Positions 1 through 7,182 of a DNA stretch of 21,169 nucleotides are shown here, piece by piece; position 1 is the stretch's first letter; each line of letters opens with the position of its first letter. Below the pieces are notes generated by a model. That model saw only the letters and a program-made list of their open reading frames with translations. It had not been told where the DNA came from and did not search any database. This DNA is from an uncultured Clostridia bacterium (GTDB taxonomy: Bacteria > Bacillota > Clostridia > Lachnospirales > Lachnospiraceae). The stretch lies in the NCBI GenBank assembly GCA_946623485.1, contig CAMORF010000006.1, positions 1-21,169 of the forward strand, in the 5' to 3' direction. Position numbers and translations under genes: made by a program.

Positions 1-546
1 TTCGAGCCGCACACTCCCACGGAAAAAGAGATGCAAAAGGTCATGAAGGCTGCCAAAGGGACGGACCTCGAAATTCCGATTGCCCTCGGCATGATGGGAT
101 TGCGACGCGGTGAAATCTGCGCTCTTGCCATTTCTGATTTGAATGGCAACATACTCCACATCCATAATGCTGCTGTTGATATTGCCGGGAGCGTTACCAC
201 TAAAGTTCCAAAGACATACGACTCCGACCGTTATATCCAGATTCCGAATCGGATCGCCAGGCTGATCCGGAAACAGGGATATATTACAAAGCTGACACCG
301 GAGCGGCTTTCCTATCGTTTTATATCCTTCCTGAAGTCTTTGGATGTGCAGCACTTCCGTTTCCACGATCTCCGGCACTTCTTTGCTTCATACTGTCATA
401 ATATTCTCAAGCTGTCCGATGCGCAGATTCAGGCTCTGGGTGGTTGGAAAACCGACAGTATCATGAAAAGGGTCTATATCACATCCATGCAGGATGATAA
501 GGCTGCCAAAAAAGCCGCTGCCGGAATCGCCTCTTTTTTACCCTGA
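1..546 (+). CDS. int: Tyrosine site-specific recombinase (phage integrase), C-terminal part
   Basis: The frame is open from the left edge, so the N-terminal DNA-binding domains lie outside the window and only about 181 codons are visible. This is the catalytic domain of a phage tyrosine integrase. The first catalytic Arg is in the GLRRGEI block (codon at 103-105), followed by the HDLRH box (His 364-366, Arg 373-375). The GGW block (Trp 445-447, replacing the usual second His) and the nucleophile Tyr (475-477, in RVYITSM) complete the set. All catalytic positions are present, so the domain should be active. It would integrate and, with an excisionase, excise the phage through the att site that begins 4 bases after its stop codon. 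It is the only clear protein gene on the plus strand and converges on the late genes. The internal ATG at 31 is not the true start. Confidence 0.93.
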   Translation, partial: FEPHTPTEKEMQKVMKAAKGTDLEIPIALGMMGLRRGEICALAISDLNGNILHIHNAAVDIAGSVTTKVPKTYDSDRYIQIPNRIARLIRKQGYITKLTPERLSYRFISFLKSLDVQHFRFHDLRHFFASYCHNILKLSDAQIQALGGWKTDSIMKRVYITSMQDDKAAKKAAAGIASFLP

Positions 547-549
547 TTT

Positions 550-579
550 CGTTTCACATTCGTTTCACATGTTTCACAT
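550..579 (+). repeat. Left cluster of three GTTTCACAT direct repeats (integrase arm-type sites)
   Basis: Three head-to-tail copies occur: CGTTTCACAT at 550-559 and 561-570, and GTTTCACAT at 571-579. The same 9-mer occurs twice more, in the same orientation, at 770-778 and 781-789, on the other side of the tRNA-like core. Short direct repeats on both sides of a core are the usual arm-binding sites of tyrosine integrases. That they are bound by this integrase is inferred from position. Confidence 0.75.
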
Positions 580-653
580 TTTAGTCTAAAATCCCGAACA
601 ATCTGTACTGGTTTCTAAACAGTTTTTAAGCCCGCAAACCCTTGATTTTACTG

Positions 654-693
654 AAAAAAAATGGGGAAACCCTTATAAACAAAGGATTTCCCC
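654..693 (-). terminator. Rho-independent terminator between int and the att core
   Basis: GGGGAAA (663-669) pairs with TTTCCCC (687-693), and the stem continues with CCTT/AAGG inside. On the minus strand the hairpin is followed by T8 (654-661), so it stops minus-strand transcription running from the tRNA-like core towards int. After integration it would serve as the terminator of the restored host tRNA gene and shield int from antisense transcription. Confidence 0.75.
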
Positions 694-697
694 AAAA

Positions 698-724
698 GCG
701 CAGCGGGAGGGATTCGAACCCTTT
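698..724 (-). other. 3' end of a tRNA gene (T-arm and acceptor strand), att core
   Basis: Read on the minus strand, the sequence has the T-loop TTCGAAT (complement of 712-718), the 3' T-stem CCCTC (707-711), a 7-nt acceptor strand CCGCTGC (700-706) and a G at the discriminator position (699). No CCA is encoded. Upstream bases do not fold into an anticodon arm with a sensible anticodon, so only the 3' part of a tRNA is present. This is typical of a phage that integrates into a tRNA gene and restores its end. The amino acid identity is not determinable here. Confidence 0.7.
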
Positions 725-768
725 ATCTATGTCTTATAATCCGCGTAAATACTGGTTTTTTTGGTTTT

Positions 769-789
769 CGTTTCACATTTGTTTCACAT
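769..789 (+). repeat. Right cluster of two GTTTCACAT direct repeats (integrase arm-type sites)
   Basis: CGTTTCACAT at 769-778 and GTTTCACAT at 781-789 repeat the motif and orientation of the three copies at 550-579. They lie between the tRNA-like core and the endolysin terminator, as expected for the second arm of attP. Confidence 0.72.
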
Positions 790-794
790 AATTG

Positions 795-824
795 AAAAAA
801 AGGGACGCCCCGAAGGACGCCCCC
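795..824 (-). terminator. Late-operon terminator downstream of the endolysin
   Basis: On the minus strand, bases 823-802 fold into a 9-bp stem closed by a UUCG tetraloop (loop 814-811), with two G-U pairs, followed by a run of T (801-795). The G-U pairs become A-C mismatches on the other strand, so it is directional. It lies 34 bases after the endolysin stop codon and marks the end of the late transcript. Confidence 0.85.
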
Positions 825-857
825 AGCAGAAGGAACCGTAAAGGATCCGGATCCACT

Positions 858-1949
858 TTATGCTGCCATCAATCTGTTGACGGCTTTTTGTACGGCGGCG
901 GAATCATACCCTGCCGCTCTCAGGTTCCTGACGCGCTCGTCTCCGTCACCCCATTTCCCGGCGATCACTTCCTGCGCCAGATCTTCGACAGATTTCTGTG
1001 CGGCCAGTTTCGCGTTCACGATCTTCTGGATCTCCGCGTACCGATGCCCCAGCACCTTTTTCCGTATCTCTCCGCTGCCGAATTTGCCGGTCAGCACATC
1101 GTCTGCAAGGACGGACGCGCTGGTCTCGAAGATGTCATTGATCACGCCCTGGATCTCTTCGTACCGATCCCCCAGCTTTTTCTTCCTGGTCTCCCCGGTG
1201 CCGTACTTCCCGGCCATCACCGCAGCGACCAGCGCCAGCGTGCTCGCGCGATCCAGCGGCGGATTGTCTGCCGGTGGAATAACGACCGTCTCCGTCGCCT
1301 TGCCGGATGTCAACGCCTGCAATTCTTCTTTGCTCAGGTAGCATATGTCTCCGTCCAGCCCTCCGGCCCATCCCGGAAGGCGCAGGTTGCTGGTGTACTG
1401 GAAGATGCTCAGATCCTGCCCGAAGGCACCCCACGGCCGCGCAGATTGCCACGGTGTCGGATTGTATCCGTTGACCGCTGCATAGGACGCATACTGCGCT
1501 CCCCACAGCTTGTACCCGGCTTTCTTGACCGGCGTCCAGTCCATCGCGTTGAAGCAGCTATCCTTGCTGCCGTATATGAACATGGTCGCGCCGGTGCGCT
1601 TCTTCACTTCATCCATGAACGCCTTGGCGTATGCCGGGTTCTTGAATTCCCGGTTTACGCCTCCGGCCGGGATGTACTCCCAATCAAGTGCAAGGATCGC
1701 TTTACCAATATAGTCCTTGATCGTCTGCAAGAAGAAGTTGACTTCCGCCTGCACGCCCTGACCGCTCGCGTAGTGATACAGCCCCGGTATCTTTCCGCCT
1801 TTGATCGCGCCGTCAATCTGCTTCTTCCAATATGGATTGATGTACCCGGTGCCCTGCGTGGCCTTCACGATTATAAAATCACCGGCGATGATCTTGGTAT
1901 CAACGCCGGCTTGATAGGATGCTATATCTATTCCATGAAGGTTTCCCAT
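858..1949 (-). CDS. Endolysin: GH25 muramidase with three CW_7 repeats
   Basis: This 363-aa lysin cleaves the N-acetylmuramic acid-glucosamine bond of host peptidoglycan at the end of infection. Residues 1-200 form a GH25 (Chalaropsis-type lysozyme) barrel: HGIDIASYQ with Asp8, and the catalytic LDWE block with Asp89 and Glu91. A Pro-rich linker near 222-232 leads to three tandem Cpl-7-type wall-binding repeats (PF08230 family) at about 238-275, 280-316 and 321-360, each carrying a GK-x-G-x-G-x-x-R core. The start ATG has GGAGG 8 bases upstream. There is no signal peptide, so export depends on the holin encoded 3 bases upstream. The gene is last in the late operon and is followed by a strong terminator. 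Length and domain order are normal for lysins of clostridial phages. Confidence 0.96.
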   Translation of the reverse strand: MGNLHGIDIASYQAGVDTKIIAGDFIIVKATQGTGYINPYWKKQIDGAIKGGKIPGLYHYASGQGVQAEVNFFLQTIKDYIGKAILALDWEYIPAGGVNREFKNPAYAKAFMDEVKKRTGATMFIYGSKDSCFNAMDWTPVKKAGYKLWGAQYASYAAVNGYNPTPWQSARPWGAFGQDLSIFQYTSNLRLPGWAGGLDGDICYLSKEELQALTSGKATETVVIPPADNPPLDRASTLALVAAVMAGKYGTGETRKKKLGDRYEEIQGVINDIFETSASVLADDVLTGKFGSGEIRKKVLGHRYAEIQKIVNAKLAAQKSVEDLAQEVIAGKWGDGDERVRNLRAAGYDSAAVQKAVNRLMAA

Positions 1950-1952
1950 ATA

Positions 1953-2225
1953 TCAGCCCTCCAGTTTCCGCGCCTGCTTATAGATCTGGTTGATTCCGGT
2001 CGCGGCGAATCCGCTCACGATCCCGATCGCGATGGCCGTGATGATGTCATCCGCCGGGATGATCTTCGGTGATACAAAAAAGGCCAGCGCACCCAGCACT
2101 GCCCCGGTAATGCCCATGATCGGCGGTATCTTTCTGTCGTCAAATACATCCCATCCCTTCAGGATCGCCCCGATCAGGTAGCAGATGACTGTGATCGCAG
2201 CCACGCTTGCAATTTCAATATTCAT
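1953..2225 (-). CDS. Phage holin
   Basis: This 90-aa membrane protein is predicted to permeabilise the cell membrane and release the endolysin encoded just downstream. Three hydrophobic stretches are visible: residues about 5-22 (start MNIEIASVAAIT), 35-53 (MGITGAVLGALAFFV) and 57-77 (ITAIAIGIVSGFAATG). The C-terminus is short and basic (YKQARKLEG), typical of holins. The ATG at 2225 is preceded by GAGGAGG at 8 bases. A longer frame to 2264 exists, but its extra residues overlap the ribosome site and are not membrane-like. Size and topology fit the phage_holin_5 group; the family name is from memory of the pattern. Confidence 0.88.
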   Translation of the reverse strand: MNIEIASVAAITVICYLIGAILKGWDVFDDRKIPPIMGITGAVLGALAFFVSPKIIPADDIITAIAIGIVSGFAATGINQIYKQARKLEG

Positions 2226-2238
2226 TTTTTTATCCTCC

Positions 2239-2547
2239 TCAAATAAAGATGTGTGATAAACCAAAAGTGACCGCTGCCGTGATGATCGCTGTGACGACGA
2301 TCCACACGGCCTTGTTCCATTTGTCGGCCGGCTCTTTCTTGATTGCTTCGACCTCTGCGGATAACTTCCGCAGGTCTTCTGTGATGTTGTTTATACCTAC
2401 CTGCAGCTGCGCCATTGAAACCTGCATATCAATCAATTTGTTGACGCGCTCTTCCATCACATCCAGACGGTGGTTCTGTCGTTTCTCTTCGTCCTCGATG
2501 CGCTTTTTGAACTCTTCGTGCTCGGGTCTTGTGATACCTTCTTCCAT
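2239..2547 (-). CDS. XhlA-like lysis-associated membrane protein
   Basis: This is a 102-aa protein with a long charged amphipathic helix followed by one C-terminal membrane helix. Residues about 8-75 are rich in Glu, Lys and Arg with heptad spacing (coiled coil), and residues about 80-100 (AVWIVVTAIITAAVTFGLSH) span the membrane. This arrangement matches the haemolysin XhlA family, found beside holins and endolysins in Bacillus and Clostridia phages and thought to anchor or assist lysis. The ATG at 2547 was chosen because AAGGAGG lies 5 bases upstream; a GTG two codons earlier falls within that ribosome site. The next gene, the holin, starts 13 bases after its stop. Confidence 0.85.
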   Translation of the reverse strand: MEEGITRPEHEEFKKRIEDEEKRQNHRLDVMEERVNKLIDMQVSMAQLQVGINNITEDLRKLSAEVEAIKKEPADKWNKAVWIVVTAIITAAVTFGLSHIFI

Positions 2548-2607
2548 GTCCACCTCCTTATGCTCCTTCCTCCTCCAGCTCGTCTTGTATCTCTCTGCCC
2601 TCTGTGG

Positions 2608-3720
2608 TTATGATGTTTTCTTGCGGATGCCTTCAATTTTGCGTGGAATACAAGCAGTATTGTCTACGGTTGCTGTCGGAGCATCTGTGCTTGTATCTTT
2701 CAATTTTACAGCATTTGTATTTGATCCCATATAATACCTTCCATTAGTCATGCTAACATAGTTAATCCCTCTCGTATAAGCCGAGGTTCCGACAAAACAT
2801 CTATTAGCAAAATTGTTTTCAACACTACTTGGAGTGATTATAAAAGTCACAGTTTTCCCGCTATAAACATATAGTGTAACTCTAAGATATTCAAAATCCG
2901 TGGGGTTAACCCCGACTGGATAAAGCAATTTATCGCCATAAGCCCAAGATGTTTCACTACCCTCATACAAAGTAACAACTTCCCATTCGTCACCTTGCGG
3001 CACATCCACTACAGCACTAGCCTTTTCTGTCACATCGTATGTTCCATTTGCCGTGATACTGATAGAACCACTTGACGGGTTAGGAACCGCCACATCCGCG
3101 CTCGCAAACTCTGTCACATCATAGGTTCCGTTCTCCGTGATGTTTTTTGTGCCTGTGGACGGATTAGGGACATCGACCGTCACTTCATCGTTCGTGGTGG
3201 TGTCGTATGTGCCATTCTCTCCGATCGCCCTCGCCGTCTGATCTACCAGCACACCGTTATCAACGACCTTGCCCTCATCCTCTGCGGTATAACTGTTCGG
3301 GACATCAACCACCACCGCGTTATTTGTTGTGGTATCATGTGTGCCATTCGCTCCGATGGCTTTTGCCGTCTGCTCCACCAGCGCACCGCCATCGACCACT
3401 TTCCCTTCATCAGCGGCGGTATAGCTGTTAGGGACATTCACCACGACCTCATCATTGACCGTGGTATCGTGCGTGCCATTCGCGCTGATGCTCTTTTGCG
3501 TTTGGCTGATAAGCGCACCATTATCAACGACCTTGCCCTCATCCTCTGCGGTGTAGGTGTTCGGCACATCGACCTCTGCCGCCGCGTACTGCGTGACATC
3601 ATGCGTGCCGTTTGTGTTGATTGGCAGAGTGCCAACAGGAATGATGCCGCCGGGTTTTATGGTTTCTTCTATTTCCAGCTCGACTGCCGGAGCTTCTTCA
3701 ATGACCAGTTCAACCTTCAT
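2608..3720 (-). CDS. Tail fibre / receptor-binding protein with tandem repeats
   Basis: This 370-aa protein is a probable host-recognition fibre at the tail tip. Its N-terminal 30 residues are acidic. They are followed by six NGT[HY]D repeat units: three spaced exactly 44 residues apart and the last ones 28 apart, each ending in a V-x-VPN strand. This is the beta-repeat found in many Firmicutes phage fibres. The last 120 residues (from about 248) form a separate, more AT-rich domain with TLYVYSG, SVENNF and YYMGSNTN, likely the receptor-binding head. The ATG at 3720 has GGGAG about 9 bases upstream and overlaps the end of the preceding gene. After the stop, a -1 frame stays open for about 20 codons, as described in the findings. 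Exact receptor unknown. Confidence 0.8.
   Translation of the reverse strand: MKVELVIEEAPAVELEIEETIKPGGIIPVGTLPINTNGTHDVTQYAAAEVDVPNTYTAEDEGKVVDNGALISQTQKSISANGTHDTTVNDEVVVNVPNSYTAADEGKVVDGGALVEQTAKAIGANGTHDTTTNNAVVVDVPNSYTAEDEGKVVDNGVLVDQTARAIGENGTYDTTTNDEVTVDVPNPSTGTKNITENGTYDVTEFASADVAVPNPSSGSISITANGTYDVTEKASAVVDVPQGDEWEVVTLYEGSETSWAYGDKLLYPVGVNPTDFEYLRVTLYVYSGKTVTFIITPSSVENNFANRCFVGTSAYTRGINYVSMTNGRYYMGSNTNAVKLKDTSTDAPTATVDNTACIPRKIEGIRKKTS
3000..3630. repeat. Tandem repeats inside the fibre gene (132-nt and 84-nt periods)
   Basis: The NGT codons fall at 3612, 3480, 3348, 3216, 3132 and 3048 (first base, minus strand), giving periods of 132, 132, 132, 84 and 84 nt. The three long units share phrases such as DEGKVVDNG, QTAKAIG and VDVPNSYTAEDEG. 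The short units lack the DEGKVV segment. The DNA is very similar between units, so copy number could change by recombination. Confidence 0.85.
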
Positions 3721-4021
3721 ACTCAATCACTCCCTCTTTGAGGATGTCCGCGATATACACCTTCTTGATGTTCGTGGCAATCGCCGCACCTTCGGAATTG
3801 ATGCCGCGCACCTGCACCTGCATATAGCCATTTGCGCCGAATGCAAGCGTCTCCTCCTGCGACAGATCCACGGACAGGATCGTGTCCGGATCTTGGTACA
3901 CAGGCTCTATGTCTTTTTCCAGTTCGATCTCGCCCTGTTCCATCGTGACGATACACCGATACGCCGACAGGTCTTTGTTTTTGATGGCCAGCTCTAAGGT
4001 TGGCGTTGTTCCCCTTCGCAT
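3710..4021 (-). CDS. Small baseplate / tail-tip protein (beta-rich)
   Basis: This 103-aa protein begins MRRGTTPTLELAI and alternates short beta strands with acidic turns (CIVTMEQGEIELEKD, YMQVQVRGINSEG), ending EGVIEYEG. The RGTTPTL start followed by a single Ig-like or jelly-roll-like fold is common in small proteins encoded between distal tail proteins and fibres in Firmicutes siphophages, where they join the fibre to the baseplate. AGGAGG lies 6 bases before the ATG. Its 3' end overlaps the fibre start by 11 bases, which suggests translational coupling. No catalytic motif is visible. The structural role is inferred mainly from position. Confidence 0.65.
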   Translation of the reverse strand: MRRGTTPTLELAIKNKDLSAYRCIVTMEQGEIELEKDIEPVYQDPDTILSVDLSQEETLAFGANGYMQVQVRGINSEGAAIATNIKKVYIADILKEGVIEYEG

Positions 4022-4031
4022 TGTTTTCCTC

Positions 4032-4439
4032 CTATGATGCTGATATGTATGTGCATCCTATGTTAATCCATGAAGTTGCCGGAATGACGATGTTGCTGGT
4101 AGTGCCATATCGCTCAATACTGATGGTTCCGTCTGTAACGATGACCAAGCACAATTTGTTTTGCCCGGATCCATGCTGTACAAAACGCTGTGTTGTTATC
4201 GGCTCGCACCCGGACGGTACCTTCCCGACCACTACACTTCCGGCGCTACTCTGTGACGCGGATGGTGTCACATTTCCGCTCAAATTGACAACTCTGCCAC
4301 ACTTGTGTGCCATCGGCCTATTGGAACCGCTTGTAGCATATGCCGACCATCCGCTTGCATAAGTAAATTCTGTATGGCTGTACGATTTTACGGTTAATTG
4401 TTTCAGCAGTTTCGTGAGCAATACCTTCACATTCAGCAT
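4032..4439 (-). CDS. Probable tail-tip / receptor-binding head protein
   Basis: This 135-aa protein has a basic N-terminal helix (MLNVKVLLTKLLKQLTVK) followed by an all-beta C-terminal domain rich in Ser, Thr and Gly. The domain has a late WINIGCTYIS strand, a type of ending common in head domains of phage tail fibres from Firmicutes. The start overlaps the stop of the upstream tail gene by one base (TGATG), so the two are translationally coupled. It may be the detached head of the upstream protein. The gene is AT-richer than the connector genes, as are other host-recognition segments here. No enzyme motif is seen. Confidence 0.6.
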   Translation of the reverse strand: MLNVKVLLTKLLKQLTVKSYSHTEFTYASGWSAYATSGSNRPMAHKCGRVVNLSGNVTPSASQSSAGSVVVGKVPSGCEPITTQRFVQHGSGQNKLCLVIVTDGTISIERYGTTSNIVIPATSWINIGCTYISAS

Positions 4440-6178
4440 CAGTCAATCACCTCTCTTTCCCAGCCAAGCGCAGTTATCGCTGCGTACAGATCGCCGTCTG
4501 TCGTGCCGCTGGCGGCGGTGGTATCAAGTGCGCACTCTATGTTTCCGTCCCAATCGACTGCGAAGGCGTTAGATCGGTCTGTGTCGGATGTGCCATTGCC
4601 GATTTCAAAAGCCGTGGCCTGTTGATTGTCGTTGAATTTACCGATTGCGGTTTGATTGTTGTATTTGGCAACTAGTCTCTCGCCAATCCTTGCCGAATAT
4701 TTGCCCTTGATGCTTCCGTCGTTTATGCCAAAAGTGAATGCCGGGGCTGTTGTCGTTACTTCCCCGATAACATTAAATTCGCTATTTCTTATCTTGTAAT
4801 ATGGGCTAAGTCCTGTCGTTTCATCATTGCCATATGTATAGAATGAGATGTAGTTATTGTTCGCATTGTATATTATCTCAAACCCGATTGTAGCGGTTCC
4901 TGCCATGTCATAGCCGAACTGAACGGTGGCGCTTGCAAAGACCGTTTCGCTACTGCCTCTCGTAAATACATAGTTAAACTGTTTTAGGTTTACTCCCCGC
5001 TCGCTGACTGTAGCATCCACATTTGTCGTCTCTAGGATGCTGGCTGGTCCTCGATTGCTGAAAGCAAACTTAAACTCACCAAAAGCAACTGTTATGTCTG
5101 CTCCATTGATGTTCTTGACGCTTACGCCCCCGATACGCAGTCTATCACCTGGCCGAAGCATCAGTTCTTCAACATCAACATGTACCTTGGTCGTCACCTC
5201 TTCCGTGATGACTCCGCCATCATAATCAACCTCAAAGAACGGCACACCGTCTGAGTTATATGCTGTCAATCTATCCTGCGTTATTTCCAGCCTTTCGTCT
5301 TCCTGCCTTCCGATTGTAGACCCGCTCGAGAGAAACGAAGCGTAGACAACATCCTCTCCATCCGCCTGCCCGATAATATATGTTCCTGCGCTTGTGTATG
5401 TGCTCCCCTGCCCTGTCGCGATCAATACCTTGTTTCCACCTGCATCGGGAATGATCCAAAGCCCTTCACTTGTGACGGATAAATGCGTAGCAACATAGTT
5501 GTTCAAACTCTCGTCAATGCTCAGTTCGTAGTATGTCCCGATATCTGCCAGCTTCGGCTCTTTTACGACCGCGTAGTGGACGCCGCCCACCACATAATCG
5601 CCGTTATTGTCCTGAACAAAATAAACGTGTGTCGGATCCAGCGCCGTGTCCGTGGTCAGCGTCATGGTTCCGTGCGCCGTGATCCAGTTCAGGGTCTCCG
5701 TCACGCTCTGCACCGTGGACAGGTTGCCGAGTGCTCGCGCAGCATACTCACTTGCGTTGTTCGCGCTCGTCTGTGCATCTCCTGCAGCCGTGGCCGCCTC
5801 GCCAGCTGACTTCACGGCTGATTCTGCCGCAGTCTTTGCCGTTGAGGCGTCCTCAACCGCCTGTGCTGCCGCCATACTGGCGACCTGCGCAGCTGCCTCG
5901 ACATTTGCGACCCTTAGTATTCCGGCTGATGGATCCGAATAGTTTCCAGCGATATACAGCCGATCATTTCGCCACTCCACCGTAACCGCATCACCCGGCT
6001 TTACTTCGGCGCTTGTGGACGCCGTGGGCGTCTCCCGATTGCTCCCGGCGACATATACCCAGACAGTCCCCTGATCGTCCACACGCGCCACCACAGCGCT
6101 GTGGATCGTGTTCCGGGTCTTTTTATCCGGCTTGATCGCGTCAATGATCTCTTCGACCAGATTTTGATTTACTGCCAT
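4439..6178 (-). CDS. Distal tail / baseplate spike-like protein
   Basis: This 579-aa structural protein has several parts. Residues about 20-85 resemble an OB-fold (VVARVDDQGTVWVYVAGSN, then KPGDAVTVEWRNDRLYIAGNY), as in baseplate hub or spike proteins. Residues about 93-152 are Ala-rich with heptad-like spacing, a probable trimeric coiled coil. From about 160 on the protein is beta-rich and ends in an AT-richer segment (about 350-530) that differs in base composition from both flanks. It overlaps the upstream gene by 10 bases and has GGGAG about 9 bases before the ATG. Its place between the tail hub gene and the fibre genes fits a central fibre or spike. Precise assignment is uncertain. Confidence 0.7.
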   Translation of the reverse strand: MAVNQNLVEEIIDAIKPDKKTRNTIHSAVVARVDDQGTVWVYVAGSNRETPTASTSAEVKPGDAVTVEWRNDRLYIAGNYSDPSAGILRVANVEAAAQVASMAAAQAVEDASTAKTAAESAVKSAGEAATAAGDAQTSANNASEYAARALGNLSTVQSVTETLNWITAHGTMTLTTDTALDPTHVYFVQDNNGDYVVGGVHYAVVKEPKLADIGTYYELSIDESLNNYVATHLSVTSEGLWIIPDAGGNKVLIATGQGSTYTSAGTYIIGQADGEDVVYASFLSSGSTIGRQEDERLEITQDRLTAYNSDGVPFFEVDYDGGVITEEVTTKVHVDVEELMLRPGDRLRIGGVSVKNINGADITVAFGEFKFAFSNRGPASILETTNVDATVSERGVNLKQFNYVFTRGSSETVFASATVQFGYDMAGTATIGFEIIYNANNNYISFYTYGNDETTGLSPYYKIRNSEFNVIGEVTTTAPAFTFGINDGSIKGKYSARIGERLVAKYNNQTAIGKFNDNQQATAFEIGNGTSDTDRSNAFAVDWDGNIECALDTTAASGTTDGDLYAAITALGWEREVID

Positions 6179-7182
6179 AGGTTGATCTCCCTTGATGATT
6201 TTTCAGAGAAAGTAATTCCGTAATTGCATGTGATCGACTGCGATACCACGCGCCGATCGCCTTCCAGTCCGTCTATGGATGCCCGGATCACTGAATACGG
6301 CCAGACATCCGGCGCATACTCGCGTGTATAGGTGCGCTCATCATACAGATACGACATCTCGTGCAGTTTCCTGCTCGCGTAGGCCGGCAGCGTCTCCCCA
6401 TTGATCAGCTTCGGGCTCTCGTCCACCTCGTCCACGGTGTAGCCCCTGACTGCGGTGCTGATCTCGCTGTTTGGATCGTCGTTGACGGCCACCGTCTTGT
6501 TATTCCCCACGATCACGATGTAGCGGTTCGGGATCTCGCTCACATCCGCTGCATAGTCGATTCCATTCCCCAGCAGCCGCATACTCGCCGCGTCGATCGT
6601 CAGCACCGGCTCTATCGGCTTCGGCCGGATATGCACCACGCCTCTGCCGTCTATCTGGATCACGAAGCCCCCGGCCTCCAGCACGGCCCATGCCGCGTCA
6701 AGGATCGGGGAACCGATCTCGTGCACCACATTGTCGTTAAGGATAAATGATCCCTCGACCTCCACCGGCGCATTGATCGCTGAACGCAACAAATTTGCCG
6801 CGTACTCCGCACCATCCACACCGGCCGGAGCATATTCCCCGGTCAGGACAGCCGTTTTTGACGCCGGATACAGCACGGAATACCCATCCGCGCCGTTCAC
6901 GCTCGTACCATAGTCAACCTTGCCTTTCGCCACGGTGAAAAGCAGCGTGGCCACATCCACGCGTTCTACGCTGCCGCCTTGCTCCGCAGTCATGACGATG
7001 CGGTAGTAGTCCGCCGCAAAGTCTCCTGTGACCTCTATGCTGCCGGATTCCATCAGTGCGCCGTCTGCTGTCCGCGATATGGTCACGGAATCGACATTCC
7101 CGACCTGCTCCGCGTCCGCCCAGGTGTCGCGGTTCACGCGGAAGACGCGCCACTCGGCATTGTAAGATCTGCTCCAGTCCAT
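6169..7182 (-). CDS. Tail hub / baseplate protein (Gp37-like siphophage tail protein)
   Basis: This 337-aa protein begins MDWSRSYNAEWRVFRVNRDTW and contains a run of beta strands (SVTISRTADGALMESGSIEV), a middle segment typical of tail-associated hub proteins (SPILDAAWAVLEAGGF, then GVVHIRPKPIEPVLTI) and a C-terminus ending SREINLWQ. The IRP-x-P segment and overall size match tail proteins of the ReqiPepy6 Gp37-like type. These are thought to sit at the distal tail opening and to be the functional equivalent of gp27 hubs. Start and stop overlaps (TAATG upstream, 10 bases downstream) place it in a tightly coupled distal-tail cluster. The family name is from memory of the pattern and should be checked. 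Confidence 0.7.
   Translation of the reverse strand: MDWSRSYNAEWRVFRVNRDTWADAEQVGNVDSVTISRTADGALMESGSIEVTGDFAADYYRIVMTAEQGGSVERVDVATLLFTVAKGKVDYGTSVNGADGYSVLYPASKTAVLTGEYAPAGVDGAEYAANLLRSAINAPVEVEGSFILNDNVVHEIGSPILDAAWAVLEAGGFVIQIDGRGVVHIRPKPIEPVLTIDAASMRLLGNGIDYAADVSEIPNRYIVIVGNNKTVAVNDDPNSEISTAVRGYTVDEVDESPKLINGETLPAYASRKLHEMSYLYDERTYTREYAPDVWPYSVIRASIDGLEGDRRVVSQSITCNYGITFSEKSSREINLWQ

Larger units (their letters stand above)
550..789. other. Phage attachment site (attP-like): arms plus tRNA-derived core
   Basis: This gene-free stretch begins 4 bases after int. It contains three GTTTCACAT repeats (550-579), a hairpin terminator (654-693), a block identical in form to the T-arm and acceptor end of a tRNA gene read on the minus strand (698-724), an AT-rich spacer and two more repeats (770-789). 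Arms on both sides of a tRNA 3'-end core are expected of attP; attL and attR would each keep one arm set. The lysis genes follow directly on the right. In a single integrated prophage int and lysis genes lie at opposite ends, so this junction fits an excised circle, a concatemer or tandem lysogens. The exact crossover point and the host tRNA cannot be read from this sequence alone. Confidence 0.75.

Noticed and set aside
698..750. Complete tRNA gene at the att site
   Set aside because: Only the T-arm and acceptor strand are present; no D-arm, plausible anticodon arm or 5' acceptor strand can be built from the adjoining bases.
792..2072. Long plus-strand open frame of 426 codons
   Set aside because: It is antisense to the endolysin and holin genes, which have clear families, starts and ribosome sites; the translated product is Arg/Pro/Leu-rich without any domain.
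3000..3630. CRISPR-like or other noncoding repeat array
   Set aside because: The repeats are in frame within a fibre gene, encode beta-repeat protein units and lack conserved repeat/spacer alternation.
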